The notes beneath the pieces were generated by a model. That model saw only the letters and a list, made by a program, of their open reading frames with translations, ran no database searches and had not been told where the DNA came from. This document shows positions 53,489 to 63,858 of a stretch of 64,000 nt of DNA, piece by piece; within the stretch, counting starts at the first letter, position 1; every line of letters starts with the position of its first letter. Origin of the DNA: Aliamphritea spongicola. GTDB taxonomy: Bacteria > Pseudomonadota > Gammaproteobacteria > Pseudomonadales > Balneatricaceae. Location: NCBI GenBank assembly GCA_024347235.1, contig AP025283.1:4712001-4776000 (forward strand). The letters run 5' to 3'. The translations under genes and the position numbers were made by a program.

Positions 53489-54445
53489 ACGCCCCGGTTT
53501 CCCTGAATATTCCCGGCCAGAAGCCGGCGTCAGGCATGGGGCGCCTGATTTATGCATTACGCCACCTGAGCATTGGCCGCTGGACGGTCATCTCCCTGCC
53601 AAGCCTGTGGCTGGCAATCTTCTTCTTTGTGCCGTTTCTGGTGGTGTTCAAAATCTCCTGGCGGAACCGACCATTTCGATCCCGCCGTACAGCTCCCTGC
53701 TGGAGTGGGACCCGGAAGAGTCTTTCGCCACCCTGAAGCTGAACCTGGGCAACTACCTGTACCTGTTTGAAGATGCCTTCTATCTGGAGGCCTATTTAAG
53801 CTCGATCCGCATTGCGGCGGTGTCCACCTTCTTTACCCTGTTAGTGGCCTTCCCGATGGCGTACCTGATTGCCCGCAGCAAATCCACCACCCGGATTTTA
53901 CTGCTGTCGCTGGTGATCCTGCCGTTCTGGACCTCCTTCCTGCTGCGGGTATACGCCTGGATGGGCTTCCTGAAAAAGAACGGTCTGATCAACGAATTCC
54001 TGATGACCTTCGGTCTGGTGGATCAGCCGCTGACCATGCTGCAGACCGACTTTGCGGTCTACATCGGCATTGTTTACACCTACCTGCCGTTCATGGTGTT
54101 GCCGCTCTATACCACGCTGGAAAAATGGACCTGACGCTGCTGGAAGCGGCAGAAGATCTGGGTGGCCGCCCGCTGCAGAACTTCTTCCTCATTACCCTGC
54201 CACAGGCGATACCAGGCATCATCGCCGGCTGCTTACTGGTATTCATACCGGCGGTGGGTGAGTACGTGATACCGGCCCTGCTGGGCGGCTCCGACACCCT
54301 GATGATCGGTAAAGTGCTGTGGGACGAGTTCTTCCTCAACCGTGACTGGCCAATGGCGTCTGCCGTCGCGACTGTGATGCTGATCGTGCTGGTACTGCCG
54401 ATCATGCTGATCCGAAACACTAATTCCGGGAAGGAGCTTGCCTGA
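53485..54445 (+). CDS. potH: Putrescine ABC transporter permease
   Basis: About 320 residues, six transmembrane helices. Visible: LPSLWLAIFFFVPFLVVFKIS, SIRIAAVSTFFTLLVAFPMAYLIARS, LLLSLVILPFWTSFLLRVYAWMGFL and the EAA loop TLLEAAEDLGGRPLQNFFLITLPQAIPG. One of two PotHI permeases. Frameshifts near 53660 and 54120. The stop TGA overlaps the potI ATG (TGATG). Confidence 0.92.
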
Positions 54446-55262
54446 TGCAACAACGTAAATCGCTGTTCCTGAACACCAGCGCGACACTGGGCTTTATCTT
54501 CCTGTACGCACCGATCATTGCGCTGATCGTCTACAGTTTCAACAAATCCAAGCTGGTGACCGTGTGGGGCGGCTGGTCCCTGAAATGGTACACCGCGCTG
54601 TTCAGCAATGAACAGATCATGACCGCCGCCTGGCTGAGTCTGAAAGTCGCTTTCTTCAGTGCCACCATTGCGGTGGTGCTGGGCACCCTGGCGGGTTTCG
54701 TGCTGTCACGGATGGGCCGTTTCCCGGGCAAGCTGATTCTCTCCGGGTGGATCACCGCGCCGCTGGTGATGCCGGAAGTAATCACCGGTCTGTCCCTGTT
54801 GCTGCTGTTCGTGGCGATGGAAGGGGCCTTTGGCTGGCCGTCCGGCCGGGGCATCGGCACCATCATCATTGCCCACAGTACCTTCTGTCTGGCCTATGTA
54901 GCAGTGATCGTGCAGTCACGCTTATCGGCCATGGACGAATCGCTGGAAGAAGCGGCAATGGACCTGGGCGCCAAGCCCTTCAGCCTGTTCTTCCTGGTAA
55001 CGCTGCCGCTAATCTCCCCAGCGATCATCTCCGGCTGGCTGCTGTCATTCACCCTGTCGCTGGATGATCTGGTCATCGCCAGCTTCGTTTCCGGCCCGGG
55101 TAACAGCACCCTGCCAATGGTGATCTTCTCAAGGTACGTTTAGGGGTAACGCCGGAAGTGAATGCACTTGCCACCATCATGATCGGCATTGTGGCGATCG
55201 GTGTGATCGGTGCCATCTGGCAGATGCGCCGCCAGAACCGGATGCTGAACCGGATTGATTAA
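54445..55262 (+). CDS. potI: Putrescine ABC transporter permease
   Basis: About 273 residues, six transmembrane helices. LGFIFLYAPIIALIVYSFNKS, WITAPLVMPEVITGLSLLLLFVAME, the EAA loop SLEEAAMDLGAKPFSLFFLVTLPLISP, and SLDDLVIASFVSGPGNSTLPMVIFS, all typical of PotI/PotC. Frameshift near 55130, after which the protein finishes RRQNRMLNRID. Last gene of the potFGHI operon. The 167-base gap to the next gene has no clear terminator. Confidence 0.93.
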
Positions 55263-55429
55263 TACAGTTAGCCGCCATTCCGGTCATCGCCGGACGGCGG
55301 CTAAAACAGATCAGCGGTGGGGATAACACTGTTAACCCTTCCGCACTGATTATAAAATAACCACCATTATCAGGTGCGCTGAACACCGCACCGGAACAAT
55401 TTGCAGTTAACTCTTCAGTAAAGGCTTTT

Positions 55430-56159
55430 ATGAAAGTTGGTATTCTCGCCGCCGGCATCACACCGGAGGAATTACAGGCTCAGTTCGGCACCTACGCCGA
55501 TATGTTCGTTCAGCTGTTCAACACCGCTGAATATGACTTTGAGTATGATATTTATGACGTTCGCGAAGACGTATTCCCTGTCGGCCCGGAAGTGTGCGAC
55601 AGCTGGATCATTACCGGCTCTAAATCCGGCGTCTACGAAAATCAGCAATGGATGCAGCGCCTGAAAACCCTGATCATGGAGATTCACCAACAGCAAAAAC
55701 CGTTACTGGGCATCTGCTTTGGTCATCAGATTATTGCGGAAGCGTTTGGCGGCAAAGTCATTAAATATAACGGAGAATGGGGCCTGGGCCTGCAAACCTA
55801 TCAACTGGTCAGCGACAGCCCGTATATTCCAGCAGAAGTAGCCGGTAAGCCGTTTACCATCAACGCAGTTCATCAGGATCAGGTGGTGGAGAAACCGGCC
55901 AGCGCCGAGGTGTTTGCCAGCTCTGATTTCTGCCAGTATGCCGGCCTGCTGTACGGTGACCGCATCATGACCTTCCAGGGCCACCCGGAATTCACCATGG
56001 AATTTGAAGATGCCCTGCTGCAGTTCCGTGACGGAGCTGGCATCCCCACGAGCATGCACAAAAGGACTGGAGTCACTGGCCGCTGAAAACGCCCGTATCG
56101 ACTCTGCCGAAGTGTCCCACTGGATGGCCAACGTCCTGTTACAGCGCCCGGCAAACTGA
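55430..56159 (+). CDS. Class I glutamine amidotransferase-like protein
   Basis: About 243 residues. Catalytic triad visible: Cys in LLGICFGHQIIAEAFGG, then His and Glu in MTFQGHPEFTMEF. MKVGILAAGITPEELQAQFGTYADMF starts the fold. It resembles stand-alone GMP-synthase-like GATases (YfeJ-like) more than classical PuuD. By context after potFGHI it could cleave gamma-glutamyl-GABA in the putrescine pathway or another gamma-glutamyl compound (inference). Frameshifts near 56035 and 56065. Followed by a terminator. Confidence 0.82.
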
Positions 56160-56176
56160 GCCGGCCAGCCTCTCTG

Positions 56177-56211
56177 AAAAAAAAGCCCGTGCAGTGCACG
56201 GGCTTTTCTTT
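56177..56211. terminator. Bidirectional terminator after the amidotransferase gene
   Basis: AAAAAAAAGCCCGTGCA and TGCACGGGCTTTT with almost no loop (GTGCAC centre). Ends both converging units. Confidence 0.9.
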
Positions 56212-56226
56212 ATGCCTGACAGCCGG

Positions 56227-57221
56227 TTATTCAGACAGTGCAGCAATCTTATCCAGCAGTTCCTGCGGAACTTCCACGCCGTCACGTTCATGCTGTTCAC
56301 GCAGAGACTGGCGGCGCTCGCCCGGGATACGGACATCGTTGTCATCAGTCAGCGCCGTAAACATGGTTTCCAGATGCTGCAGATAGCCTTCGCTGTAGAA
56401 GTCAGGGTTAAATGCAATGATGGTCTGGCCAACGTTTGGTGGGCCGCCGTCATTGGTAGAGAACATGGATGCTTCATAGGAGCAGTTACTGCCGGTCAGG
56501 GCACCGCCCAGCAGATCCACGATTAAGCCAATGCCAAACCCTTTCGGACCGCCTACCGGTAACTGAGCACCTTTCAGTGCGGCAGCTGCATCGGTGGTTG
56601 GATTACCATCAGCATCAATGGCATGTCCCAGTTCGATCGGTTCACCGGCATTGGCGGCTTTCACAATGTTCACCCGGGCAGTAGAGGCCGTCGCCATGTC
56701 CACGATCACCGGAGAGTGACCATCCCTTGAGAACCAAAGGCAAACGGGTTGGTACCGAAGAAAGGTACCTTACCGCCGTGAGCGGCAACCGCTTTGGAGG
56801 AGTTAGCAAACATCAGAGAGACCAGGCCACGCTGTGCCAGACGTCGCACGAACCAGCCCAGTACACCGGCAGAGTATGACTGCTGGATTGCCAGCATACC
56901 TACACCCTCACGCAGGGTCGCTTCGATCAGCGCTTCTTCAGCATGCAGATACGCCGTATGACAGAAGCCATGACGGGCATTCACCAGCGTCGCTGCAGCA
57001 CTCTGACGTACGATTTCAGGCTTGGCATCGCCGACTACCTTGCCGCATTTCAGATGATTCAGGTAGAGATGGATATACCCCAGACCCACGTTACGGATTC
57101 CTTCGGCTTCCGCATCCATCAGTTCAAGTGCCACCGCAGTAGCGTGTTTTTCGTTGGCACCACAACGGCGCAGTGCGTCATAACTCAGCTGACGAATCTC
57201 TTCCAGTGATAAAACCGGCAT
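56227..57221 (-). CDS. Ldh family (malate/L-lactate dehydrogenase type) oxidoreductase with altered catalytic motif
   Basis: About 331 residues. NAD(P)-dependent Ldh-family fold: KVPFFGTNPFAFG, VDMATASTARVNIVKAANAGEP, DADGNPTTDAAAALKGAQLPVGG, KGFGIGLIVDLLGGALTG. In this family a Ser-His-Gly in the segment D/E-x-x-G-x-x-S-H-G supplies the catalytic His. Here the matching segment reads EAEGIRNVGLGYIHLY, so SHG has become NVG. The frame is clean at that point. Either the nearby His of GYIHLY takes over or the protein works differently. Frameshift near 56725. Downstream of the DUF3726-like gene in the same orientation. Confidence 0.82.
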
Positions 57222-57280
57222 ATATCTTCTCTCCTGTCATTCAATTCCGGGGCTCTGCATGTACCGGTACCCTGAACACA

Positions 57281-57313
57281 CGGGATAAACCGGCTTAGCG
57301 CCGGTTTATCCCG
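57281..57313 (-). promoter_or_regulatory. Long intercistronic stem-loop
   Basis: CGGGATAAACCGGC (57281-57294) and GCCGGTTTATCCCG (57300-57313) form a perfect 14-bp stem around TTAGC, between the DUF3726-like gene and the Ldh-family gene. A short T-run is absent. It shares GGATAAACC/GGTTTATCC arms with the hairpin after potF. Confidence 0.65.
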
Positions 57314-57359
57314 TTGAATTCAGATACTCAGTGACCTGCAGAGAACATAATTTATACGC

Positions 57360-58112
57360 TTATTCTCCTGCTCCCTGACGTGAGCTTTCGCTGTTTTCAA
57401 CCAGTACCGCATTGCCAATATCATTGATACTGGCCCACAGCTGAGCATCAATATGGATACCCTGATCCAGTGAGATCCGGCCGTTTTCTTCCAGCTGTTG
57501 CGGACTCAGTTCCAGCAGGCCTTTCCCCTGGCGCTGATTACGCAGGGATGAGGTCAGGTTCAGCTGGCGGGTGCAGAGTAATGTCAGGCTCTGATGCTCC
57601 ACCGCTTCTCCCTGTGCTTCAGGGGACAGCTCTACCCGGGCATAATTCGGATAGCTGTCGCCGGCTCTGATGGCCGCAGTATGTTCGGTAATAACATCCG
57701 AACCATTCTGCCAGTAAGCCACCGCACTCAAGCCTCTGCGACCACAGTCCGCCAATGCTTTCATCACAAACATACGGTTGTGGCAGTTATGCAGTGTCAG
57801 GGTGGCAATACCCGCATGGCGGGCTTTAACCTGTACCAGATCCACAGCGGCAGCGACACAATTCAGGGCGCTGCGACCGGTACATTCCAGTACCAGGGAA
57901 GAAGCATCTTCATAGCTGATCTGGCTGCCGGGTTTTACCTGATCGGTTTCCAGAAACGGCAGTGAGCGGTACAGCTCATCCAGCCCTTTGCAGCCATGCT
58001 GTTCCAGCCAGACAATGGCATTGGCGGCATCTTCATACTGGCCAACGCTGTAACCGTTTGCTTCAAAGCAACGGCGCAACGCGGCACTCAGTTCATTCAG
58101 TGATACGTACAT
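57360..58112 (-). CDS. DUF3726-like protein
   Basis: 250 residues, unbroken. The opening MYVSLNELSAALRRCFEANGYSVGQYEDAANAIVWLEQHGCKGL resembles the DUF3726 family start. The rest contains SYEDASSLVLECTGRSALN, LTLHNCHNRMFVMKALADCGRRGLSAV and SPEAQGEAVEHQSLTLL. No catalytic motif is known for the family. It begins nine bases after the stop of the roughly 580-residue gene, in one operon with it and probably with the Ldh-family gene. A role in assembling or assisting that oxidoreductase is speculative. Confidence 0.65.
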   Translation of the reverse strand: MYVSLNELSAALRRCFEANGYSVGQYEDAANAIVWLEQHGCKGLDELYRSLPFLETDQVKPGSQISYEDASSLVLECTGRSALNCVAAAVDLVQVKARHAGIATLTLHNCHNRMFVMKALADCGRRGLSAVAYWQNGSDVITEHTAAIRAGDSYPNYARVELSPEAQGEAVEHQSLTLLCTRQLNLTSSLRNQRQGKGLLELSPQQLEENGRISLDQGIHIDAQLWASINDIGNAVLVENSESSRQGAGE

Positions 58113-58121
58113 GGCAGCGTC

Positions 58122-59866
58122 CTAACGGTCAGTCTGTGGATTGGATTGCGGATTCAGCGGCATGAACCAGTCATCAGCAAACGGCTTGCCAATGTCTTCC
58201 AGTAACGGCGCGCCCTGGAACATGGTGTTTCGCACCCATAGCTTAGAACGGGGATCAAACTTACTGACCCCGAAGAATGCCAGCTTGGCCCGCAGCAGGT
58301 GCATTGGCAGCACTTCTTTATCCAGCAGGTTGGCGCGGATTTCTCCAAACAGTGTCTGACTCATCGCCTGAATACGGCGGACAATGCCGCGGGACTGCGG
58401 CTGCTGCAGTAAGAACTCTGCACAGGTTGCCTGTTCGTTATCAGCAAATGCCTGCAACTGGTCATAACACTGACGGACCAGATAACCGATCCCCAGAGGC
58501 ATCTGCTTATCGGCACCGGGCTCCAGTGAACAGTCGCCTAACCGGGGTTCCATTTTCTCTTCAGAGCGGTACCAGAAGGTTTGCTTCGCTTCCGATTGTG
58601 AGAAGTCGATATCCAGCGCCCAGTCATAATGGGTTTCAATCAGTGACTTCAGCTCAGCAAGTGTCATTTGCGGATCCAGGTCCATACCTTCATTGGCACA
58701 GCAGTGGTTTTCCAGCTCATCGACCAGGGTCGGATACAGCTCAAGCAGTACAGATACCAGAAGCTCCTGTCCCTGCAGAGAGCAGTTTTCAGTACTCCAT
58801 TGCAGCAGACTGTTCCAGTCAGTAATACCTTCCAGCATTTGCTGCTTCAGACGCTGCAGGTCATCCAGTAGCATCCGGTTATTATTTTCCTGCCATTCGT
58901 CTTCACAGAACACTTCACGGGTGTGCTGATCACAACGCTGCAGCAACGCACCAAAGCGGTCACGGACACTGCTGTCCGGCTCAGCCATGGCACAGATCCG
59001 GGCCAGCGCCAGTTCGCGCATTTCAACCCAGCGGTTAATCAGTAACGGATGGTTAATCAGGTACGGCGCCATCCCCAGGCCGGTAGAGTTACCGATACCG
59101 AAGTAGCGTTTGAGCCCCAACTCCATTGGTGTAAAGGTGTCCGGGCTGCGGGTTTTGGCAATGTGCTCCGCCTGTAACAGGCTGAAATTACGTAGCATGA
59201 AACAGACAAACATTTCAGCGCTGAACGGCCGGGCAAAGTCCAGCCAGTGGCTCTGCACTTTTGCCAGTCAGCCATGCCCAGCTTGCCGCTGCCATACACA
59301 GCAGTGGTGCGGTAAAGGTAGCCAACTTTGGCAATTTTTGCGGCGTCCGGCTGTTCGCCACGGGCCAGCTGTTCAACCACATAGTCGAAGTTACGGGCAC
59401 TGCGGTTCGCACGGGACAGCACAAATACCCGGCTGTCGACCCGGCCGGCTTCCTGTTTTGGCACGTTGTCACGCAGTTTCTGCAGGTAGCTTTCATCACC
59501 TGCTGCCACTTCAGCAGCCAGATCGCCGGCAACCAGTGCCATGGTCAGGTCCCACTTCGTGGCAATTACCCGGTCATTACGGTCTTCAGGGGATAAATAA
59601 TCAGAGAAGAGTACGAAGCTGTAGCACCCCTGTGGTGCCTGGATACGGTAGATAACCCGGCCATAGCCCTGATCATCCAGCTCCATCAGCGCCGGTGTGA
59701 TTTGCCAGCGTTCGCGCATAATGCGACGCACCAGCGAGCGCATAAAACTCAGCCGGCTCTGGTGCATTGCACCCAGACGCTCAAGTTGCATAACCTGCCC
59801 GGCGGGCCGGAGTGGCAGTGCATGGCTGCCGTATAGTGATGCCTGAATTGCTGCAGACCCTGTCAT
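58122..59866 (-). CDS. Large conserved-looking protein of unknown family
   Basis: About 582 residues after repair of one frameshift near 59262. Family not recognised. No signal peptide or transmembrane segment. Features: MQLERLGAMHQSRLSFMRSLVRRIMRERWQ, an evident fold with SFVLFSDYLSPEDRNDRVIATKWDLTMAL, SRVFVLSRANRSARNFDYVVEQLARGEQPD, GYLYRTTAVYGSGKLGMADW, RSPDTFTPMELGLKRYFGIGNSTGLGMAPYLINHPLL and an ending FADDWFMPLNPQ. Its charged, evenly mixed composition suggests a soluble enzyme. ATG at 59866 follows GAGG at a good distance. First gene of the operon with the DUF3726-like and Ldh-family genes. Confidence 0.7.
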
Positions 59867-60004
59867 TGTCTTAACCTCATGGAACACCTCAGTCTCGTGG
59901 TTAGAGAACCTGCGAACCGACTTATACACACGTGTATACGGAAAAGACGGAGGCGCAGATCCTCAGAGCAGCATAGAAAATTATGGTGCAGTACCCGGAC
60001 CGGG

Positions 60005-60090
60005 CCGCTGATTATTATAGTTAGGGCCAGACATAATCACCGCGCATCGCTGGCATTATCCGAAGCTCCCTTACAAACCATAATCAGCGG
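60005..60090. promoter_or_regulatory. Operator-like inverted repeats upstream of the unknown-family operon
   Basis: CCGCTGATTAT (60005-60015) and its exact reverse complement ATAATCAGCGG (60080-60090) are 64 bases apart, with a third related site ATAATCACCG (60033-60042) between. They lie 140-225 bases before the start at 59866, in a 408-base gap with no gene. A LysR-type regulator encoded next door is the natural candidate (inference). Confidence 0.5.
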
Positions 60091-60274
60091 ATTTGGCTGC
60101 AGCATCAAATCAAAAGGTTATATCAAGCGATAAGCAAAACTTACTAAATTACCGAATATATTATTTTTACTAAGGATTTACAGGCTTCAGGGGCTACCCG
60201 GTATGTCTGAGAAAAACAGCACCGGATACCATTTCCGGCCAGAATATACTTCGGCAGCTACTGAAATTCAGCCC

Positions 60275-61212
60275 TCACGGCAAACATTCGGCCTTAATGA
60301 TTGCCGGGTTCACCTTCCTGATCGCTGCAACATTGCTGCAGTATAAATTTATAAAAGGCTTCGGCCGGGGCGACAGTGAGCGGTTCGTCTGCTGCACCAC
60401 CCCGATCCGGCGAATCACCTGCGGGGAATGCAGCGGTACAAAACTCAGGTCCGGATTGTTTTCAGGAAACGCATAGCGCGGCAGCGTGGTGATACCAAAG
60501 CCGGCATCCAGCATGGCCAGCAGGAAATCATATTGGAGACATACAGCGGCGACTTATCCAGCAGGCCAGCGGCATCTGTGCCTTCCAGCAGCCGGGAGGT
60601 ACCGTTGCCGATTAACCGGTAATTCTTCAGCACTTTCCAGTCGATACTTTCTTCACCGGCCAGCGGATGCCCTGCCGGACACACCACGCCCACTTCATCC
60701 TGCCAGATAGGGGTAAAGGTCAGGTTGGTGTACTGATCCGGTTTTAACAGGTTGGTCAGGCCAAAATCCACCTGCTGGTTTTCGATCATCCGGATCACTG
60801 CATCGGAGTTATCGTCAAAACAGCTGATGTGCAGATCAGGGGCCTGCGTCACAAAATCCTGCAACAGCGCCGGCAATACCCGGCTGGCGATTGAAGGCAC
60901 CGATGCCAGCCGCAAATGTCCGGTGCGGTGCTTGGCCAGCAGCTCCATATCTTCGGCAACACGGTCATGATGACTGATCAGTTCTTTGGCCTTAGGCAGG
61001 AAATAATGCCCGAACGGTGTCAGTTCAGTCTTATTGGTCTTGGAATGATGCTTCTCAAACAGTGCTTCGCCAAGCTTATTTTCCAGATCGCGGATCGATA
61101 AGGAGATCGCCGGCTGGGTACGGTGCGCCCGCTCTGCAGCGGCATGAAAGCCTTTGAGTTCAGCCACCCAGATGAAGTGACGCAGCTGCGCAATCTTCAG
61201 ATCTGCCAACAT
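60275..61212 (-). CDS. LysR family transcriptional regulator
   Basis: About 313 residues. Winged helix-turn-helix (QLRHFIWVAELKGFHAAAERAHRTQPAISLSIRDLE, FEKHHSKTNKTELTPFG), effector domain (HLRLASVPSIASRVLPALL, VDFGLTNLLKPD, VVCPAGHPLAGEESIDWK, GFGITTLPRYAFPE). Divergent from the aldehyde dehydrogenase gene (161 bases between starts) and upstream of the operon starting at 59866, so it may control both. One frameshift near 60530. Confidence 0.9.
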
Positions 61213-61372
61213 AATAAGAACTCCTTATCACAAAATATTATTTATTAATTTTTATTATTACAGCACGAGACCTATTATGGTTCCAACAGATTTTTATATT
61301 GCGCCCCTTATCTAACAGTTAAGCACAAGCAGTTAAGGACAGGCGCCACATCCCGATAGTCAGGAGATCAAT

Positions 61373-62833
61373 ATGTCAGATCAGGTATTCAACAACTACA
61401 TCGCCGGTGAATGGCAGCCAGGCAACAACGGCAGCATTGCTAACATCAGCCCGGCAGATACCCGTGACGTTATTGGTCAGTACGCTCAGGCTGACAGCGC
61501 ACAGACTGAAGCGGCTATCCAGGCGGCGATTGCCGGTCAGGAAGAGTGGGCTAAAAGCGGTCTGGAACAGCGTTACTCTGTACTGATGGCTATCGGTGAC
61601 GAACTGATCGCCCGTAAAGACGAGCTGGGCAACATTCTGGCCCGTGAAGAGGGTAAAACCCTGGCTGAAGGTGCCGGTGAAGTTTACCGTTCCGGTCAGT
61701 TCTTCCATTACTACGCCGCTGAAGTGCTGCGCCAGATGGGTGAAACCGCAGAGTCCGTTCGTCCGGGCATTGAAATTGAAACCCGCCGCGAGCCGGTCGG
61801 TGTTGTCGGTATCATCACGCCATGGAACTTCCCAACAGCGACCGGTGCCTGGAAAATCGCTCCAGCACTGGCATTCGGTAACGCGGTTGTATGGAAACCT
61901 GCTAACCAGGTACCTGCATCTGCTTGGGCGCTGACTGAAATCATTTCCCGTCAGGGTCTGCCTGCCGGTACGTTCAACCTGGTCATGGGTCCGGGCAGCC
62001 AGGTCGGTGATGTCCTGATCAACTCCCGCGATGTAAACGCACTGACGTTCACCGGTTCTCTGGAAACTGGCCGTAAAGTTGCGTCTGCCACTGCCGGTAA
62101 CCTGGTTAAGTGCCAGCTGGAAATGGGCAGCAAGAACGCCCTGATCGTTCTGGACGACGCTGATCTGGATAACGCGGTTGAATGTGCTGTAGGTGGTGCG
62201 TTCGGCGGTACCGGTCAGAAATGTACAGCCTCTTCCCGTCTGATCGTTACCGAAGGCATTCACGACCGTTTCGTAGAAGCGATGCAGGCCCGTATGGCTA
62301 AGCTGGTTGTGGGTCACCCGCTGAAGGAAGGCGTACACATCGGTGCAGTTGCGGATGCCCGTCAGCTGGAACAGAACGTTGAATATCTGGAGCTGGCCAA
62401 GAAAGAAGGCGCGACTCTGGTTTGCGGCGGTGAAGTATTCACTGAAACCTTCAACGGCGAAGAAGTTGAAGGTTATTACATGCAGCCTGCGCTGTTCACC
62501 AACACCACCAATGACATGACCATCAACCGTGAAGAAGCGTTCGCGCCACTGGCCTGTGTCATTAAGGTTAAAGATTACGAAGAAGCACTGGCGACCCTGA
62601 ACGATACCAACTTCGGCCTGACCGGCGGTATCTGCACCCAGTCTCTGCAGTACGCAACGCACTTCAAGCGTAATGCCAAGACCGGTTGCGTAATGGTTAA
62701 CCTGCCAACTGCCGGTACCGATTACCACGTACCGTTCGGTGGCCGTAAGGATTCAAGCTTTGGCCCGCGTGAGCAGGGTACCTATGCGAAAGAATTCTAC
62801 ACCGTGGTTAAAACCAGCTACATCCGCGCCTGA
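61373..62833 (+). CDS. NAD(P)-dependent aldehyde dehydrogenase
   Basis: 486 residues, unbroken. Aldehyde dehydrogenase superfamily: NAD site PWNFPTATGAWKIAPALAFGN and WKPANQVPASAW, FTGSLETGRKVA, catalytic Glu in QLEMGSKNALIVL, catalytic Cys in GTGQKCTASSRLI, and the C-terminal FGGRKDSSFGPREQG. It resembles 2-oxoglutarate semialdehyde and succinate-semialdehyde type enzymes, but the substrate is not settled. It starts the plus-strand unit with the M19 dipeptidase and is probably controlled by the divergent LysR. Confidence 0.9.
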   Translation: MSDQVFNNYIAGEWQPGNNGSIANISPADTRDVIGQYAQADSAQTEAAIQAAIAGQEEWAKSGLEQRYSVLMAIGDELIARKDELGNILAREEGKTLAEGAGEVYRSGQFFHYYAAEVLRQMGETAESVRPGIEIETRREPVGVVGIITPWNFPTATGAWKIAPALAFGNAVVWKPANQVPASAWALTEIISRQGLPAGTFNLVMGPGSQVGDVLINSRDVNALTFTGSLETGRKVASATAGNLVKCQLEMGSKNALIVLDDADLDNAVECAVGGAFGGTGQKCTASSRLIVTEGIHDRFVEAMQARMAKLVVGHPLKEGVHIGAVADARQLEQNVEYLELAKKEGATLVCGGEVFTETFNGEEVEGYYMQPALFTNTTNDMTINREEAFAPLACVIKVKDYEEALATLNDTNFGLTGGICTQSLQYATHFKRNAKTGCVMVNLPTAGTDYHVPFGGRKDSSFGPREQGTYAKEFYTVVKTSYIRA

Positions 62834-62871
62834 AGTCAGCCGCCTTTAATCAGTCATCAGGAGAGCTAAAC

Positions 62872-63858
62872 ATGCATCTGGATATACATCGCCAACAGAT
62901 CGTCATCGATGGCCTGCAGTACTCCAACTGGAGCCGTGAGATTTTCGAACAGCTGCAAGCCGGCGGTGTCACTATGGTTCACGCCACCATCGTCTATCAC
63001 GAACAGATTCGCGAAACCCTGTTACGAATCGGCGAATGGAACCGTATGTTCGAGCAGCACGGCGATCTGATTATGCCGGTTAAATCCGCTGACGATATCC
63101 GTCTGGCGAAACAGCTGGGGAAAGTCGGCATCATGTTCGGCGCGCAGAACTGCTCGCCGATCGAAGATGACATCAACATGGTTGCCATTATGCGTGAGCT
63201 GAATCTGATGATTATGCAGCTCACCTATAACAACCAGAGCCTGCTGGCCTGCGGTTGCTACGAAGCTGAAGACAGCGGTGTCACCCGCTTTGGCCGTCAG
63301 GTTATCGCGGAGATGAACCGGGTCGGCATGATCGTGGACATGAGCCACAGTGCTGAGCGCAGCACCCTGGAAGCCATTGAGATTTCCAGCCGACCAATCG
63401 TGATCTCCCACGCTAACCCGAACAGCTTCCATCCGGCTAAGCGGAATAAATCCGATACCGTTCTGAAAGCACTGGGTGAGTCCGGCGGCCTGCTGGGCTT
63501 CAGCCTGTACCCATTCCACCTGAAGAACGGTCCGGACTGCACACTGGAAGAATTCTGCGACATGGTTGCCCGTACCGCTGATCTGATGGGTGTCGATCAG
63601 ATCGGTATCGGTACTGACCTTTGCCAGCAGCAGCCACTGGAAGTACTTGAGTGGATGCGTAACGGCCGCTGGTCCAAAGAAATGGATTACGGCGAAGGCT
63701 CAAAGAGCAATGCTGACTGGCCCCGTCCGCTGGAATGGTTCAAAGACAGCCGCGATTTCCCGAACCTGACAAAAGGCCTGTTAGACCGTGGCTTCAGCGA
63801 GCAGGACGTTGCCAAAGTAATGGGCCTGAACTGGTTAAACTTTTTGATGAGGCACTGA
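62872..63858 (+). CDS. Membrane dipeptidase family (M19) hydrolase
   Basis: 328 residues, unbroken. M19/renal dipeptidase TIM barrel. GKVGIMFGAQNCSPIEDD, LMIMQLTYNNQSLLACGCYE, GLTRFGRQV-like VTRFGRQVIAEMNRVGMIVDMSHSAERSTLEAIE with the metal-site His, PIVISHANPNSFHPAKRNKSD with a second, and DQIGIGTDLC. It cleaves dipeptides or amide/D-amino acid derivatives using zinc. No signal peptide, so cytoplasmic. It follows the aldehyde dehydrogenase by 38 bases with GGAGAG before the ATG. Its role in this catabolic group is not known. Confidence 0.87.
   Translation: MHLDIHRQQIVIDGLQYSNWSREIFEQLQAGGVTMVHATIVYHEQIRETLLRIGEWNRMFEQHGDLIMPVKSADDIRLAKQLGKVGIMFGAQNCSPIEDDINMVAIMRELNLMIMQLTYNNQSLLACGCYEAEDSGVTRFGRQVIAEMNRVGMIVDMSHSAERSTLEAIEISSRPIVISHANPNSFHPAKRNKSDTVLKALGESGGLLGFSLYPFHLKNGPDCTLEEFCDMVARTADLMGVDQIGIGTDLCQQQPLEVLEWMRNGRWSKEMDYGEGSKSNADWPRPLEWFKDSRDFPNLTKGLLDRGFSEQDVAKVMGLNWLNFLMRH

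Noticed and set aside
61376-62728. A 450-codon open frame on the minus strand opposite the aldehyde dehydrogenase gene
   Set aside because: It is an antisense shadow of a well-supported enzyme gene; the translation is rich in Arg, Cys, Phe and Thr with no recognisable domain or ribosome site.
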